Positions 32,805-41,268 of a stretch of 52,914 nucleotides of DNA are shown here, piece after piece (positions within the stretch are counted from its first letter, which is position 1; every line of letters begins with the position of its first letter). Under the pieces are notes generated by a model. The model was not told where the DNA came from, did no database searches, and saw only the letters and a list, made by a program, of their open reading frames with translations. Source of the stretch: Neobacillus rhizosphaerae (GTDB lineage Bacteria > Bacillota > Bacilli > Bacillales > Cytobacillaceae). The position numbers and the translations under genes are program-made. The stretch spans positions 1-52,914 of the forward strand of contig NZ_CALBWS010000039.1 of the NCBI RefSeq assembly GCF_937468385.1. The letters run 5' to 3'.

Positions 32805-33433
32805 CCCTTTCGACGCAATTTCTTACCATGCTTTCTATGATAGGAATGGGGTCATTGTTTGGCGTCATGTTTGATACGTATCAACGCTTTTTAAATCGGC
32901 CGAAACGAAAAATGTGGATTGTCTTCCTAAATGATTTGTTATTTTGGATCATCCAAGCTTTGCTTATTTTTTACACCTTATATACGGTTAATAATGGAGA
33001 ATTGAGATTTTATATCTTTATCGCGCTTATTTGCGGGTTTGCAGCCTATCAGAGCTTGTTAAAAGGGATCTATCAGAGTTTGCTTGAGATGGTAATTGAT
33101 ACAATAATTTCCATTTCGAGATTTATGAAGAAAACCTTTCATCTCCTGGTTTATAAACCCGTACGTGGTCTTATTCATCTAGTGATGGCCATCATTCTTG
33201 TACTTGGCAGGGGACTTAAGACCCTTGTCAACTTTGCTTTAAAGGTTTTATTCTTTATACTAAAAGTATTTTTAATACCATTGCAAAAAATATTATTAAT
33301 TTTATGGAAACTTTTGCCGAAAGGTCTTAAAAAAACCGTCGAGAAGTTATATAATAGAGCAGCAGGAAATTTTAAGAAAATCAGGAATTATATTAGTAAG
33401 TTAATTGATAGATGGAAAAAGAAAAAAGAGTGA
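32801..33433 (+). CDS. yabQ: Sporulation membrane protein YabQ
   Basis: Membrane protein required for spore cortex assembly, located in the forespore outer membrane in B. subtilis. 210 residues (B. subtilis 211). The N-terminal third has about four hydrophobic segments, starting FLTMLSMIGMGSLFGVMFDTY, a further hydrophobic zone spans ~125-170, and the C-terminus is strongly basic (KKLIDRWKKKKE type). It starts in the yabP stop codon (ATGA), so translation is coupled. Confidence 0.93.
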   Translation: MTLSTQFLTMLSMIGMGSLFGVMFDTYQRFLNRPKRKMWIVFLNDLLFWIIQALLIFYTLYTVNNGELRFYIFIALICGFAAYQSLLKGIYQSLLEMVIDTIISISRFMKKTFHLLVYKPVRGLIHLVMAIILVLGRGLKTLVNFALKVLFFILKVFLIPLQKILLILWKLLPKGLKKTVEKLYNRAAGNFKKIRNYISKLIDRWKKKKE

Positions 33434-33448
33434 GGAGGTTAACGGGAA

Positions 33449-33832
33449 TTGGGAGCGGAACGAAAAAGAAATGTGTCAAAAATCCAGACAAGTTATGTCG
33501 AGCAGCAGGAATATGCGGAAATAGCATCAGCTAGAAAAAGGAAATTATTAATAAGGCGGCTCTCGCTATTTTTGGTATTTGCGAGCTTACTATCGTATCT
33601 GATGATTTCCAGTTATCTTTCCCAAACCACCAAACTTGATGCGAAAATTGCGCAAAAGAAGCAGATTGCTGGAGAACTGACGGAACTAAAAAAGCAGCAG
33701 GAAATTCTGAAAGAGGATATTATAAAGTTAAATGATGATGATTACATTGCCAAATTGGCAAGAAAAGAGTACTTTTTCTCAGAAAAAAATGAAATTATCT
33801 TTAATATCCCTAAAGAAAAGAAGGAAAAATGA
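33449..33832 (+). CDS. divIC: Cell-division protein DivIC (FtsB-like)
   Basis: Bitopic divisome protein that works with DivIB and FtsL. 127 residues from TTG 33449 (AGGAGG at 33433-33438). A cytoplasmic basic N-terminus is followed by one membrane segment (about residues 36-56), then an extracytoplasmic coiled coil (LDAKIAQKKQIAGELTELKK region). The family's LARKEYFFSEKNEIIF motif closes it. It lies 15 bases after yabQ. Confidence 0.95.
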   Translation: MGAERKRNVSKIQTSYVEQQEYAEIASARKRKLLIRRLSLFLVFASLLSYLMISSYLSQTTKLDAKIAQKKQIAGELTELKKQQEILKEDIIKLNDDDYIAKLARKEYFFSEKNEIIFNIPKEKKEK

Positions 33833-33849
33833 ACCAATGAGGCGTCTTA

Positions 33850-33879
33850 TTGACACTGAATTTTTACTTTCTGTATAAT
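33850..33879 (+). promoter_or_regulatory. Sigma-A promoter of yabR
   Basis: TTGACA (33850-33855), 18 bases, TATAAT (33874-33879): both hexamers perfect, 49 bases before yabR. Confidence 0.8.
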
Positions 33880-33927
33880 ATATAGTAAGATTGATTTTTT
33901 ATCATTTTAAGGAGGAACATTCTTTTT

Positions 33928-34365
33928 ATGTCAATTGAAGTAGGCAGCAAGTTACAAGGAAAGGTAACAGGGATTACAAATTTCGGAGCGTTTGTGGAGT
34001 TGCCTGATGGCTCAACAGGACTCGTACACATCAGTGAGGTTGCTGATAACTATGTGAAAGATATCAACGACCATCTTAAAGTTGGCGATCAAGTTGAGGT
34101 AAAAGTCATCAATGTTGAGAAAGATGGGAAAATAGGCCTATCGATTAAAAAGGCAAAGGATCGACCAGAGCCAGAAAGAAAACAACATTCGCACTCACAC
34201 TCGCAACGACCTCGTCAAGGCAGAGCAAACGATCGTAATAATGCAAGACCAGAAAATTTTGAAACAAAAATGGCAAAATTCCTAAAAGATAGTGAGGATC
34301 GTTTATCTTCCTTAAAGCGTCATACGGAGTCCAAGCGCGGAGGAAGAGGAGCTAGACGGGGTTAA
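33928..34365 (+). CDS. yabR: S1 RNA-binding domain protein YabR
   Basis: A general-stress-type S1-domain protein of unknown target, 145 residues (B. subtilis 128). The S1 fold spans residues ~1-75: GSKLQGKVTGITNFGAFVEL, GLVHISEVA, VGDQVEVKVINVEKDGKIGLSIKKA. The tail is basic, rich in His/Arg/Gly (HSHSHSQRPRQGR, GGRGARRG), likely to add nonspecific RNA binding. AAGGAGG precedes ATG 33928. It has its own strong promoter and terminator. Confidence 0.92.
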   Translation: MSIEVGSKLQGKVTGITNFGAFVELPDGSTGLVHISEVADNYVKDINDHLKVGDQVEVKVINVEKDGKIGLSIKKAKDRPEPERKQHSHSHSQRPRQGRANDRNNARPENFETKMAKFLKDSEDRLSSLKRHTESKRGGRGARRG

Positions 34366-34421
34366 CTTGTTGCTCGCTTTTAATCGGATAAGGCAGGTTT
34401 CACTTAATATCTTATAAACAG

Positions 34422-34450
34422 AGGCAGGTCTATATGACCTGCCTTTTTTG
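34422..34450 (+). terminator. Terminator of yabR
   Basis: AGGCAGGTC / GACCTGCCT, 9-bp perfect stem, then a run of Ts. Confidence 0.92.
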
Positions 34451-34455
34451 TTTTT

Positions 34456-34480
34456 GTATGGAAAAAGGGGCGGAGCGCAG
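34456..34480 (+). repeat. Family B end, partial copy (B3)
   Basis: GTATGGAAAAAGGGGCGGAGCG is the left end of family B with one extra A. The bases beyond it do not follow B1 or B2 and no right end is found before the spoIIE promoter, so only an end remains. Confidence 0.55.
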
Positions 34481-34550
34481 TAAAAATGAGTCACCCTATT
34501 ACGACAGAAATCAAGATAGGTAATGTTATTTGAATGATTATAGTGAAAAC

Positions 34551-34615
34551 CGTCGAAGGATTTATTTATCTTGTTCACTGATTTGACAAACTTTTAATTC
34601 TATTAATTCTATAAT
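34551..34615 (+). promoter_or_regulatory. Spo0A-activated sigma-A promoter of spoIIE
   Basis: TTGACA (34583-34588) and TATAAT (34610-34615) are perfect hexamers but 21 bases apart, the wide spacing typical of Spo0A-activated promoters such as spoIIE and spoIIG. CGTCGAA (34551-34557) and TGACAAA (34584-34590) each match the 0A box TGnCGAA with one deviation, one upstream and one over the -35. Confidence 0.8.
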
Positions 34616-34650
34616 AGTGGGCAACGATGAAAGAATAGGGAGTGTGATTT

Positions 34651-37125
34651 ATGGAAAAGGTAAACGTAAGTTTCATAGAACCGGTCGGAGAAGTCAACCT
34701 TCGTTCATCAAAATGGAATTTGGAGAGTGGGCTGAGGAAATTTTACCAAGTGATCGAATCCTTTTTTATAAAAAAGGGATACCTCTTATTATTGGTGGGC
34801 TTTTTGCTTGGGCGAGCCTTAATTTTAGCGAAGCTTACCCCGTTTTGTCTCCCGTTTTTCGCCTCCGTTTATATAATTAAACGTGACCGGGCACCGCTTG
34901 CTCTAATCGGACTCATTGTCGGTGCTGCAACCTTGTCAATCGCAAATGCAACTTTTACTTTCATAGTCACTATCTTCTTCTTAGTTATTTTTCGAATCAG
35001 TCAAAAGTGGCTGACAAATGAATTGAGAGCATTGCCTTTTTATGTCGGCATTATTTTGGGAATTGGAAAATTGGGCGAAGCACTCATCCTATCACAGCAA
35101 TTGACGATGTATGATTTAATGATGATCGGTGTACAAGCAAGTCTGGCTTTTATATTGACACTCATTTTTTTGCAAAGCATTCCATTATTAACCTTGAATA
35201 AAAGGAGGCAGTTGTTAAAAACAGAAGAAATCGTCTGCTTAATTATCATGCTTGCCTCGATTATGACAGGAACCATTGGCTGGAAGATTTATGATTTGTC
35301 GCTTGAACATATCATGTCCCGCTATCTAGTATTGGTATTTTCATTTATTGCCGGTGCAACGGTTGGTTCAACAGTAGGTGTAGTGACCGGGCTAATATTT
35401 AGTTTGGCTAGTGTTTCGAGCTTTTCTCACATGAGCTTATTAGCTTTTTCGGGTGTTCTTGGCGGTTTACTAAAGGAAGGGAAAAAAATCGGTGTTTCGA
35501 TTGGACTATTTATTGCCACCCTTCTCATCGGCATGTATGGCGAAGGCGGCGGCTCCTTATTACTGACGGTGTTAGAAACAACGGCTGCTGTATTTTTATT
35601 TCTACTTACACCACAAACGTTTACTTCCAGATTAGCAAAATATATTCCAGGTACACCGGAATACACGGCCGAGCAGCAAAAATATATGAGGAAAATGCGT
35701 GATGTAACAGCACAACGGGTGTCACAATTTTCAAATGTGTTCCATGCCCTTTCAAAGAGTTTTACGCAAATGGAAGAACTTCCGGACGAAGAGAAAGACC
35801 ATCGGGAAATGGATCTCTTTATGAGCAATGTAACGGAAAAGACATGTCAAACATGCTTCAAAAAAGAACAATGTTGGGCAAAGAATTTTAATACAACCTA
35901 TGCCTATATGGAAGAAATTATTCACGAAATGGATCAAAATGATGGGAATGTTTCTCCAAAACTTGCAAGAGAATGGGATAAGCTCTGTACCCGTTCTAAA
36001 AAAGTATATAAGACGATTGGCCAGGAATTAACCTTTTTTCAAGCCAATCAAAAATTAAAGAAACAGGTTCAGGAGAGCCGCAGGCTTGTTGCTGATCAAT
36101 TATTAGGTGTTTCTGAAGTTATGGAAAATTTTGCAAAGGAGATTCAGCGCGAAAGGGAAAATCATCACAAGCAGGAAGAACAAATTATGGAAGCGCTTCA
36201 GGGCTTTGGGATTCATATTGAACAGGTAGAAATTTATAGTTTGGACCAAGGGAATGTGGATATCGAAATGTCCATTCCATTTTGTAATGGGTATGGAGAG
36301 TGTGAGAAATTAATTGCACCTTGTGTTTCGGATATACTTGGAGAAACAATTGTCGTTAATAAGGAGGAATGTGCAACCTATCCTAATGGGTTTTGTCATG
36401 TGACATTCAGGTCGTCTAAGGCCTTTACCGTGGAAACAGGGGTGGCACATGCTGCCAAGGATGGTGGGTTAGTATCTGGTGACAGCTTTTCAACCATAGA
36501 GCTCGGTTTAGGCAAGTATGCGATAGCGATTAGTGATGGCATGGGAAATGGTGAAAGAGCCCATTATGAAAGTAAAGAAACACTGCAGCTGCTACAAAAA
36601 ATATTACAATCAGGAATTGAAGAGAAGGTGGCGATAAAATCAATTAATTCCATCCTTTCATTACGGACAACAGATGAAATATTTTCTACCCTGGATTTAG
36701 CGATGATTGATTTGAAAAATGCCTCAGCAAAATTTTTGAAAATTGGTTCGACACCAAGTTTTATTAAAAGAGGCAAAAAAATTATTAAAATCCAGGCTAG
36801 TAATCTGCCGATGGGCATTCTCCAAGAGTTGGAAGTCGATGTCGTCAGTGAGCAATTAAAAGCTGGTGATTTGTTAGTCATGATGAGCGATGGTGTGTTT
36901 GAGGGGCCAAAGCATGTGGAAAATTCCGATTTATGGATGAAACGAAAACTGCTGGAATTAGAAACAGACGATCCACAGGCGATAGCCGATTTAATTTTAG
37001 AGGAGGTTATTCGTTCTAAGGCGGATATTATTGATGATGATATGACCGTGACGGTGGCCAAAATAAAGCATAATACACCGAAATGGGCCAGCATTCCTGT
37101 CAGCAAATTAAAACGACAGGCTTAA
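34651..37125 (+). CDS. spoIIE: Stage II sporulation protein E, SpoIIAA-P phosphatase
   Basis: Membrane PP2C-type phosphatase that dephosphorylates SpoIIAA to activate sigma-F in the forespore, and acts at the polar septum with FtsZ. 824 residues (B. subtilis 827). About ten membrane segments fill residues ~35-330, a central region (~330-590) handles FtsZ contact and oligomerisation, and the C-terminal PP2C domain has SGDSFSTIELGLGKYAIAISDGMGNGERA, LSDGV-type MMSDGVFEG and DDDMTVTV metal sites. The last gives the Mn-binding aspartates. Its product acts upstream of csfB and fin, also in this window. Confidence 0.98.
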   Translation: MEKVNVSFIEPVGEVNLRSSKWNLESGLRKFYQVIESFFIKKGYLLLLVGFLLGRALILAKLTPFCLPFFASVYIIKRDRAPLALIGLIVGAATLSIANATFTFIVTIFFLVIFRISQKWLTNELRALPFYVGIILGIGKLGEALILSQQLTMYDLMMIGVQASLAFILTLIFLQSIPLLTLNKRRQLLKTEEIVCLIIMLASIMTGTIGWKIYDLSLEHIMSRYLVLVFSFIAGATVGSTVGVVTGLIFSLASVSSFSHMSLLAFSGVLGGLLKEGKKIGVSIGLFIATLLIGMYGEGGGSLLLTVLETTAAVFLFLLTPQTFTSRLAKYIPGTPEYTAEQQKYMRKMRDVTAQRVSQFSNVFHALSKSFTQMEELPDEEKDHREMDLFMSNVTEKTCQTCFKKEQCWAKNFNTTYAYMEEIIHEMDQNDGNVSPKLAREWDKLCTRSKKVYKTIGQELTFFQANQKLKKQVQESRRLVADQLLGVSEVMENFAKEIQRERENHHKQEEQIMEALQGFGIHIEQVEIYSLDQGNVDIEMSIPFCNGYGECEKLIAPCVSDILGETIVVNKEECATYPNGFCHVTFRSSKAFTVETGVAHAAKDGGLVSGDSFSTIELGLGKYAIAISDGMGNGERAHYESKETLQLLQKILQSGIEEKVAIKSINSILSLRTTDEIFSTLDLAMIDLKNASAKFLKIGSTPSFIKRGKKIIKIQASNLPMGILQELEVDVVSEQLKAGDLLVMMSDGVFEGPKHVENSDLWMKRKLLELETDDPQAIADLILEEVIRSKADIIDDDMTVTVAKIKHNTPKWASIPVSKLKRQA

Positions 37126-37218
37126 CCACTTATTTTAGGCAGACTTCTCGATAAATATGTATAAATCACCTTTATCCCGTCGAAAATGGTATCAATACGC
37201 TAAGCGGAGGGGAAGATT

Positions 37219-37956
37219 ATGTATACAGGGAAGATTCGCCAAATCTTATTAATAACAGATGGTTGTTCAAATCAGGGAGACGATCCAATTGCCATGGCTG
37301 CCCTTGCGAAGGAGCAGGGAATTACGGTCAATGTCATTGGCGTCATGGAACAGGATGTAATTGATGAAAAGGGAATGACTGAAATTGAAGGAATTGCCTT
37401 ATCAGGTGGAGGTGTCAGTCAGATAGTCTATGCCCAGCAGCTTTCACATACTGTGCAAATGGTAACCCGTAAAGCGATGAATCAAACGATTCAAGGTGTC
37501 GTGAATAGTCAATTGCAGCAAATATTGGGTCGTTCGCAAACGATGGAGGACCTGCCGCCTGAAAAACGGGGTGAGGTTATGGAGGTCGTTGATGAATTAG
37601 GAGAAACTGTCGAATTAGAAGTGTTGATTCTTGTCGATACAAGCGCAAGTATGAAACATAAGCTTCCGACAGTAAAGGAAGCCCTTCTTGACCTATCGCT
37701 AAGCCTAAATGCCCGAACCGGTGAAAACCAATTTTCTGTTTATGTATTTCCCGGGAAAAAGAATGATGTCGAAAAATTGCTGGATTGGACACCAAAGCTA
37801 CAATCTTTGACAAATGTCTTTTCCCAGCTGTCTATCGGAGGGATTACACCGACCGGTCCGGCATTACGGACAGCCCTATCTTCGTTCAATCAAAAACAAT
37901 CATTAAGGAGCCGACTTTCACGTGATGATGAATCATACTTTGAAGAGTCAATGTAA
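37219..37956 (+). CDS. yabS: VWA-domain protein YabS
   Basis: A von Willebrand factor A domain protein, 245 residues, same length as B. subtilis YabS, linked to sporulation by location; function unknown. Two Rossmann-type strands are seen: ILLITDGCSNQGDDP near the N-terminus and, later, a MIDAS-type LVDTSASMKHKLPTVKEAL followed by ITPTGPALRTAL. The order suggests a circular permutation of the VWA fold. GGAGGGG precedes ATG 37219. The end overlaps yabT by 35 bases. Confidence 0.88.
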   Translation: MYTGKIRQILLITDGCSNQGDDPIAMAALAKEQGITVNVIGVMEQDVIDEKGMTEIEGIALSGGGVSQIVYAQQLSHTVQMVTRKAMNQTIQGVVNSQLQQILGRSQTMEDLPPEKRGEVMEVVDELGETVELEVLILVDTSASMKHKLPTVKEALLDLSLSLNARTGENQFSVYVFPGKKNDVEKLLDWTPKLQSLTNVFSQLSIGGITPTGPALRTALSSFNQKQSLRSRLSRDDESYFEESM

Positions 37957-38935
37957 AGTAGGTCCCGGGACAATCATTTCAGGGAAATGGCATGCAAATA
38001 AATATACGGTTATCAAGGAACTTGGTTTTGGAGCAAACGGGGTGGTCTACCTTGCAAAGCACAAAAATACTCAAGTGGCTTTGAAAATGAGTGATAATGG
38101 GATGTCTATCACCTCTGAGGTAAATGTATTAAAATCCTTTGCAAAGGTCCAGGGGTCTCCCCTCGGACCTTCTTTGCTTGATGTCGACGATTGGAAAAGT
38201 AATCGGGGAACTATTTCTTTTTATGTCATGGAATATATTCAAGGACCCGACCTCCTGTCTTTTTTACAGAAAAAGGGTAGATCGTGGACGACAGTCTTAT
38301 TTTTACAGTTGCTGAGCGATTTAGATAAACTCCATGAAAACGGCTGGGTATTTGGTGATTTAAAACCAGAGAACTTAATTGTTACAGGCCCTCCGCCTAA
38401 AATTCGATGCATTGATGTGGGAGGTACAACGATTCAAGGCAGGGCTATTAAGGAATTCACTGAATTTTATGACCGAGGCTATTGGGGCTTAGGTTCCAGG
38501 AGAGCGGAGCCGTCTTATGATTTATTTGCAGCAGCAATGATTATGATCAGCACAGCTTATCCAAAAAGATTTACGAAAACAACAGGAGGTGTCTCACAGC
38601 TTAGAAAAGCGATTCAGCAAAAACCAGAACTGCTAAGATTTGAAAAAGTAATCTTAAAAGCGCTGCAGGGGCATTACACGAATGCAAAGCAAATGAGAGC
38701 AGATTTACTAGATCAAATGGTTGATAAAAGGATTTCAGACCCTCCTTTACCACCAATCAAAGCGACTAGTCCTGCATCCAGTCAAAATTCAGTGAAAAAT
38801 GCAAAGGCAAGTCAGCCAATGACAAGGCAAACCTATCGAAAGAAGAGAAAAAAGAGCGGCTGGAAGGAATTTTTACTGATAGCTGTCATTCTTGGTATTT
38901 TATATGCCTGGTACACATTTAATAAATTACTTTAA
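37922..38935 (+). CDS. yabT: Membrane-anchored Ser/Thr protein kinase YabT
   Basis: Hanks-type kinase active during sporulation; B. subtilis YabT is DNA-stimulated and targets RecA and other proteins. 337 residues from GTG 37922; ATG 37925 or 37928 are equally possible. Kinase features: glycine loop ELGFGANGVVYLAK, VALK lysine, catalytic GDLKPENL where HRD is replaced by FGD, and IDVGGT in place of DFG. A basic linker (~280-315) precedes one C-terminal membrane helix (FLLIAVILGILYAWYTF). These motif variants are usual for the family. Confidence 0.92.
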   Translation: MMMNHTLKSQCKVGPGTIISGKWHANKYTVIKELGFGANGVVYLAKHKNTQVALKMSDNGMSITSEVNVLKSFAKVQGSPLGPSLLDVDDWKSNRGTISFYVMEYIQGPDLLSFLQKKGRSWTTVLFLQLLSDLDKLHENGWVFGDLKPENLIVTGPPPKIRCIDVGGTTIQGRAIKEFTEFYDRGYWGLGSRRAEPSYDLFAAAMIMISTAYPKRFTKTTGGVSQLRKAIQQKPELLRFEKVILKALQGHYTNAKQMRADLLDQMVDKRISDPPLPPIKATSPASSQNSVKNAKASQPMTRQTYRKKRKKSGWKEFLLIAVILGILYAWYTFNKLL

Positions 38936-38988
38936 TGTGTGTAACTATTTATTACTTAGTTCGTATATAAAAGGAGATAATAATACAC

Positions 38989-39015
38989 ATGAAAAAATTT
39001 CTAATTCGATTGTAA
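38989..39015 (+). other. Possible 8-codon leader ORF before tilS
   Basis: ATG-AAA-AAA-TTT-CTA-ATT-CGA-TTG-TAA with AAGGAG at 38971-38976, 12 bases upstream. It lies in the 232-base yabT-tilS gap, ahead of an inverted repeat TAGTGGT ... ACCACTA (39044-39108 region) that encloses an AAACAG / CTGTTT hairpin. It may be chance; no known leader peptide is recognised. Confidence 0.3.
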
Positions 39016-39167
39016 TGCCTAAGTTTTGATAGTTAATTATCGTTAGTGGTAAGCTAAATAGAAACAGAAACGCCTGTTTAGTGAAGTTCAATAACCACTA
39101 GTCGTTAATGTTGATCATTCTCAAAGCATAAACTAGAAAAATTTTGATTTAGAAAGAGTGCAATCAT

Positions 39168-40553
39168 ATGTTGGAATCCAAGGTTGAAGCATTACTTAAC
39201 CGACACTCATTCGAGCTTTATAATAAGAAAATTGTTGTTGGTGTATCAGGTGGACCGGATTCTTTAGCTCTTCTCCACTACCTTCAGGGGATAAAGGATA
39301 AGCGGAATCTTTCTATTATTGTTGCCCATGTTGATCATATGTTTCGTGGTCAGGAGTCATACGAAGATGCAATGTTTGTCAAAAGGATGTGTGAACAATA
39401 CGATATTCCTTTTGAAATGACAAGAGTAAACGTAACAGAATTAATGGGCATTACAGGAAAAAGTTCGCAAATCGCCGCAAGAGAAGTCCGATATCATTTT
39501 TACGCGGAAATAATGGAGAGATATGATTGCTCTTATTTAGCTCTTGGCCATCATGGAGATGATCAAGTTGAGACCATCCTGATGCGGTTAACAAGAGGAA
39601 GCAGTGGAAAGGCTAGAGCAGGAATTCCATTCTCACGACCTTTTAAGCAAGGTACCCTATTTCGCCCCTTCTTAGGTTTAACGAAGGATGAGATTCAGCA
39701 GTATTGTCAAAACCACAGTCTTACTCCTAGGATAGACCCAAGCAATGAAAAGGGAATTTATAGTAGAAATCGAATTCGTAAACAAGTTCTTCCTTTTTTA
39801 AAGACAGAAAATCATCATGTTCACGAACATTTTCAGCGGTTCAGTGAAGAAATCCAATCCGATGAGCTATTTCTACAGGAATTAACTGAAAAGGAAATAA
39901 ATCCAGTAATCACCGCCAAAGAAGAGGGCAAAATTACTATTGACATTAAAAGATTTCTTCGAGTGCCTTTACCTTTACAAAGGAGAGGGATTCAACTAAT
40001 ATTAAAATATCTTTACAATGAAAAACCAGCTTCACTTTCTGCTATACATATCGATCAAGTTTTTTTCTTAATCCATCATCAGGAGCCTTCGGGTAAACTT
40101 GATTTTCCTAATGGATTAAAAGTAATTCGCTCCTACTATCACCTATCTTTCCAGTTACAAGTAACTAAGGCTGAAGCTTATCTTTATGAAATAAAAGAGC
40201 CGGGGAAAATAGAACTGCCAAATGGTGGGAGTATTCGTATCGATTATTCAGATGGAGAACTTCCTAAGACAAATCAATACACAGCCTTGTTTAAAGTTGA
40301 AAGTATTCACTTACCAATTGTAGTTCGAACAAGGAAAAAGGGCGATCGAATGACACTAAAAGGGATGCGAGGGTCGAAAAAGTTAAAGGATATTTTTATT
40401 GATCAGAAGGTTCCCATTCAAGACCGAGAAACATGGCCAGTCATAACGGATAAAGAAGATTGTATTATTTGGTTACCAGGTTTAAAAAAATCTTCTTTTG
40501 AAGGTATAGATTACACGGCAAAACGATATATACTACTCACATATGATAAGTAA
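39168..40553 (+). CDS. tilS: tRNA(Ile)-lysidine synthetase
   Basis: Converts C34 of the AUA-reading tRNA(Ile) to lysidine, using ATP; essential. 461 residues. The N-terminal PP-loop is S27GGPDS32, followed by HVDHMFRGQES and GHHGDDQVETILMRLTRGS. The C-terminal domains include PLPLQRRGIQ and the last domain with RTRKKGDRMTLKGMRGSKKLKDIFID. It overlaps hprT's upstream region; tilS-hprT-ftsH is a conserved Bacillus trio. Confidence 0.97.
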   Translation: MLESKVEALLNRHSFELYNKKIVVGVSGGPDSLALLHYLQGIKDKRNLSIIVAHVDHMFRGQESYEDAMFVKRMCEQYDIPFEMTRVNVTELMGITGKSSQIAAREVRYHFYAEIMERYDCSYLALGHHGDDQVETILMRLTRGSSGKARAGIPFSRPFKQGTLFRPFLGLTKDEIQQYCQNHSLTPRIDPSNEKGIYSRNRIRKQVLPFLKTENHHVHEHFQRFSEEIQSDELFLQELTEKEINPVITAKEEGKITIDIKRFLRVPLPLQRRGIQLILKYLYNEKPASLSAIHIDQVFFLIHHQEPSGKLDFPNGLKVIRSYYHLSFQLQVTKAEAYLYEIKEPGKIELPNGGSIRIDYSDGELPKTNQYTALFKVESIHLPIVVRTRKKGDRMTLKGMRGSKKLKDIFIDQKVPIQDRETWPVITDKEDCIIWLPGLKKSSFEGIDYTAKRYILLTYDK

Positions 40554-40575
40554 CAATCTTCTAGGGGGCGCATTT

Positions 40576-41124
40576 ATGATGAAACAGGATATTGAAAAGG
40601 TGTTAGTATCAGAAGAGGAAATTCAAGAGAAGATAAAAGCGTTAGCGGCAGAGTTAACGGAAGAGTATAAAGACCTATACCCGCTGGCGATTGGTGTTTT
40701 AAAAGGTGCAATGCCTTTTATGGGTGATTTATTAAAACGAATGGATTGCTATCTAGAAATGGATTTTATGGATGTTTCAAGCTATGGTAATGCAATGGTA
40801 TCATCTGGAGAAGTAAAAATCCTAAAGGATTTAGATACTTCTGTGGAAGGCAGGGATATATTAATTATCGAGGATATCATCGATAGCGGCCTGACGCTCA
40901 GTTATTTGGTTGATTTATTCCGTTACCGGAAAGCAAAGTCTATCAAGATTGTCACCTTACTTGATAAACCTACGGGAAGAAAGAGTGCGATTAAAGCAGA
41001 TTATGTTGGATTTATTGTTCCAGATGAGTTTGTTGTCGGTTATGGTTTGGATTACATCGAAAAATACCGAAACCTTCCATATATTGGTGTATTAAAACCA
41101 GAAGTATACAGCAATAAGCAATAG
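40576..41124 (+). CDS. hprT: Hypoxanthine-guanine phosphoribosyltransferase
   Basis: Purine salvage: transfers PRPP ribose-phosphate to hypoxanthine or guanine. 182 residues. PRPP motif ILIIEDIIDSGLTLSYL is intact, with FMDVSSYG earlier and DFVVGYGLDY-like DEFVVGYGLDYIEKYRNLPYIGVL at the end. The frame is open from 40543 inside tilS, but AGGGGG (40563-40568) and the family start place it at ATG 40576. Confidence 0.97.
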   Translation: MMKQDIEKVLVSEEEIQEKIKALAAELTEEYKDLYPLAIGVLKGAMPFMGDLLKRMDCYLEMDFMDVSSYGNAMVSSGEVKILKDLDTSVEGRDILIIEDIIDSGLTLSYLVDLFRYRKAKSIKIVTLLDKPTGRKSAIKADYVGFIVPDEFVVGYGLDYIEKYRNLPYIGVLKPEVYSNKQ

Positions 41125-41203
41125 GTAATAGGTAATAAGTAATTGTCGGGTGGAAGTTCAAATAGTTTTGGAAATCTAGACCCATTTAACTGAGAGCAAT
41201 TCC

Positions 41204-41233
41204 TTGAATTAGTAAGATTTTCTATGATACTAT
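41204..41233 (+). promoter_or_regulatory. Candidate sigma-A promoter of ftsH
   Basis: TTGAAT (41204-41209), 18 bases, TACTAT (41228-41233), with TGA just before the -10. It lies 36 bases before ftsH. Confidence 0.5.
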
Positions 41234-41268
41234 TTAAGATAGTTTTTACTTGCGGGAGGAGGTAAGAG

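Noticed and set aside
34366..34650. tRNA genes between yabR and spoIIE
   Set aside because: No GGTTCRANNCC arm or acceptor pairing is present; the gap holds a terminator, a family B end and the spoIIE promoter.
36564..37106. 180-codon minus-strand frame opposite spoIIE
   Set aside because: It mirrors the codon structure of the conserved PP2C domain and has no ribosome-binding site.
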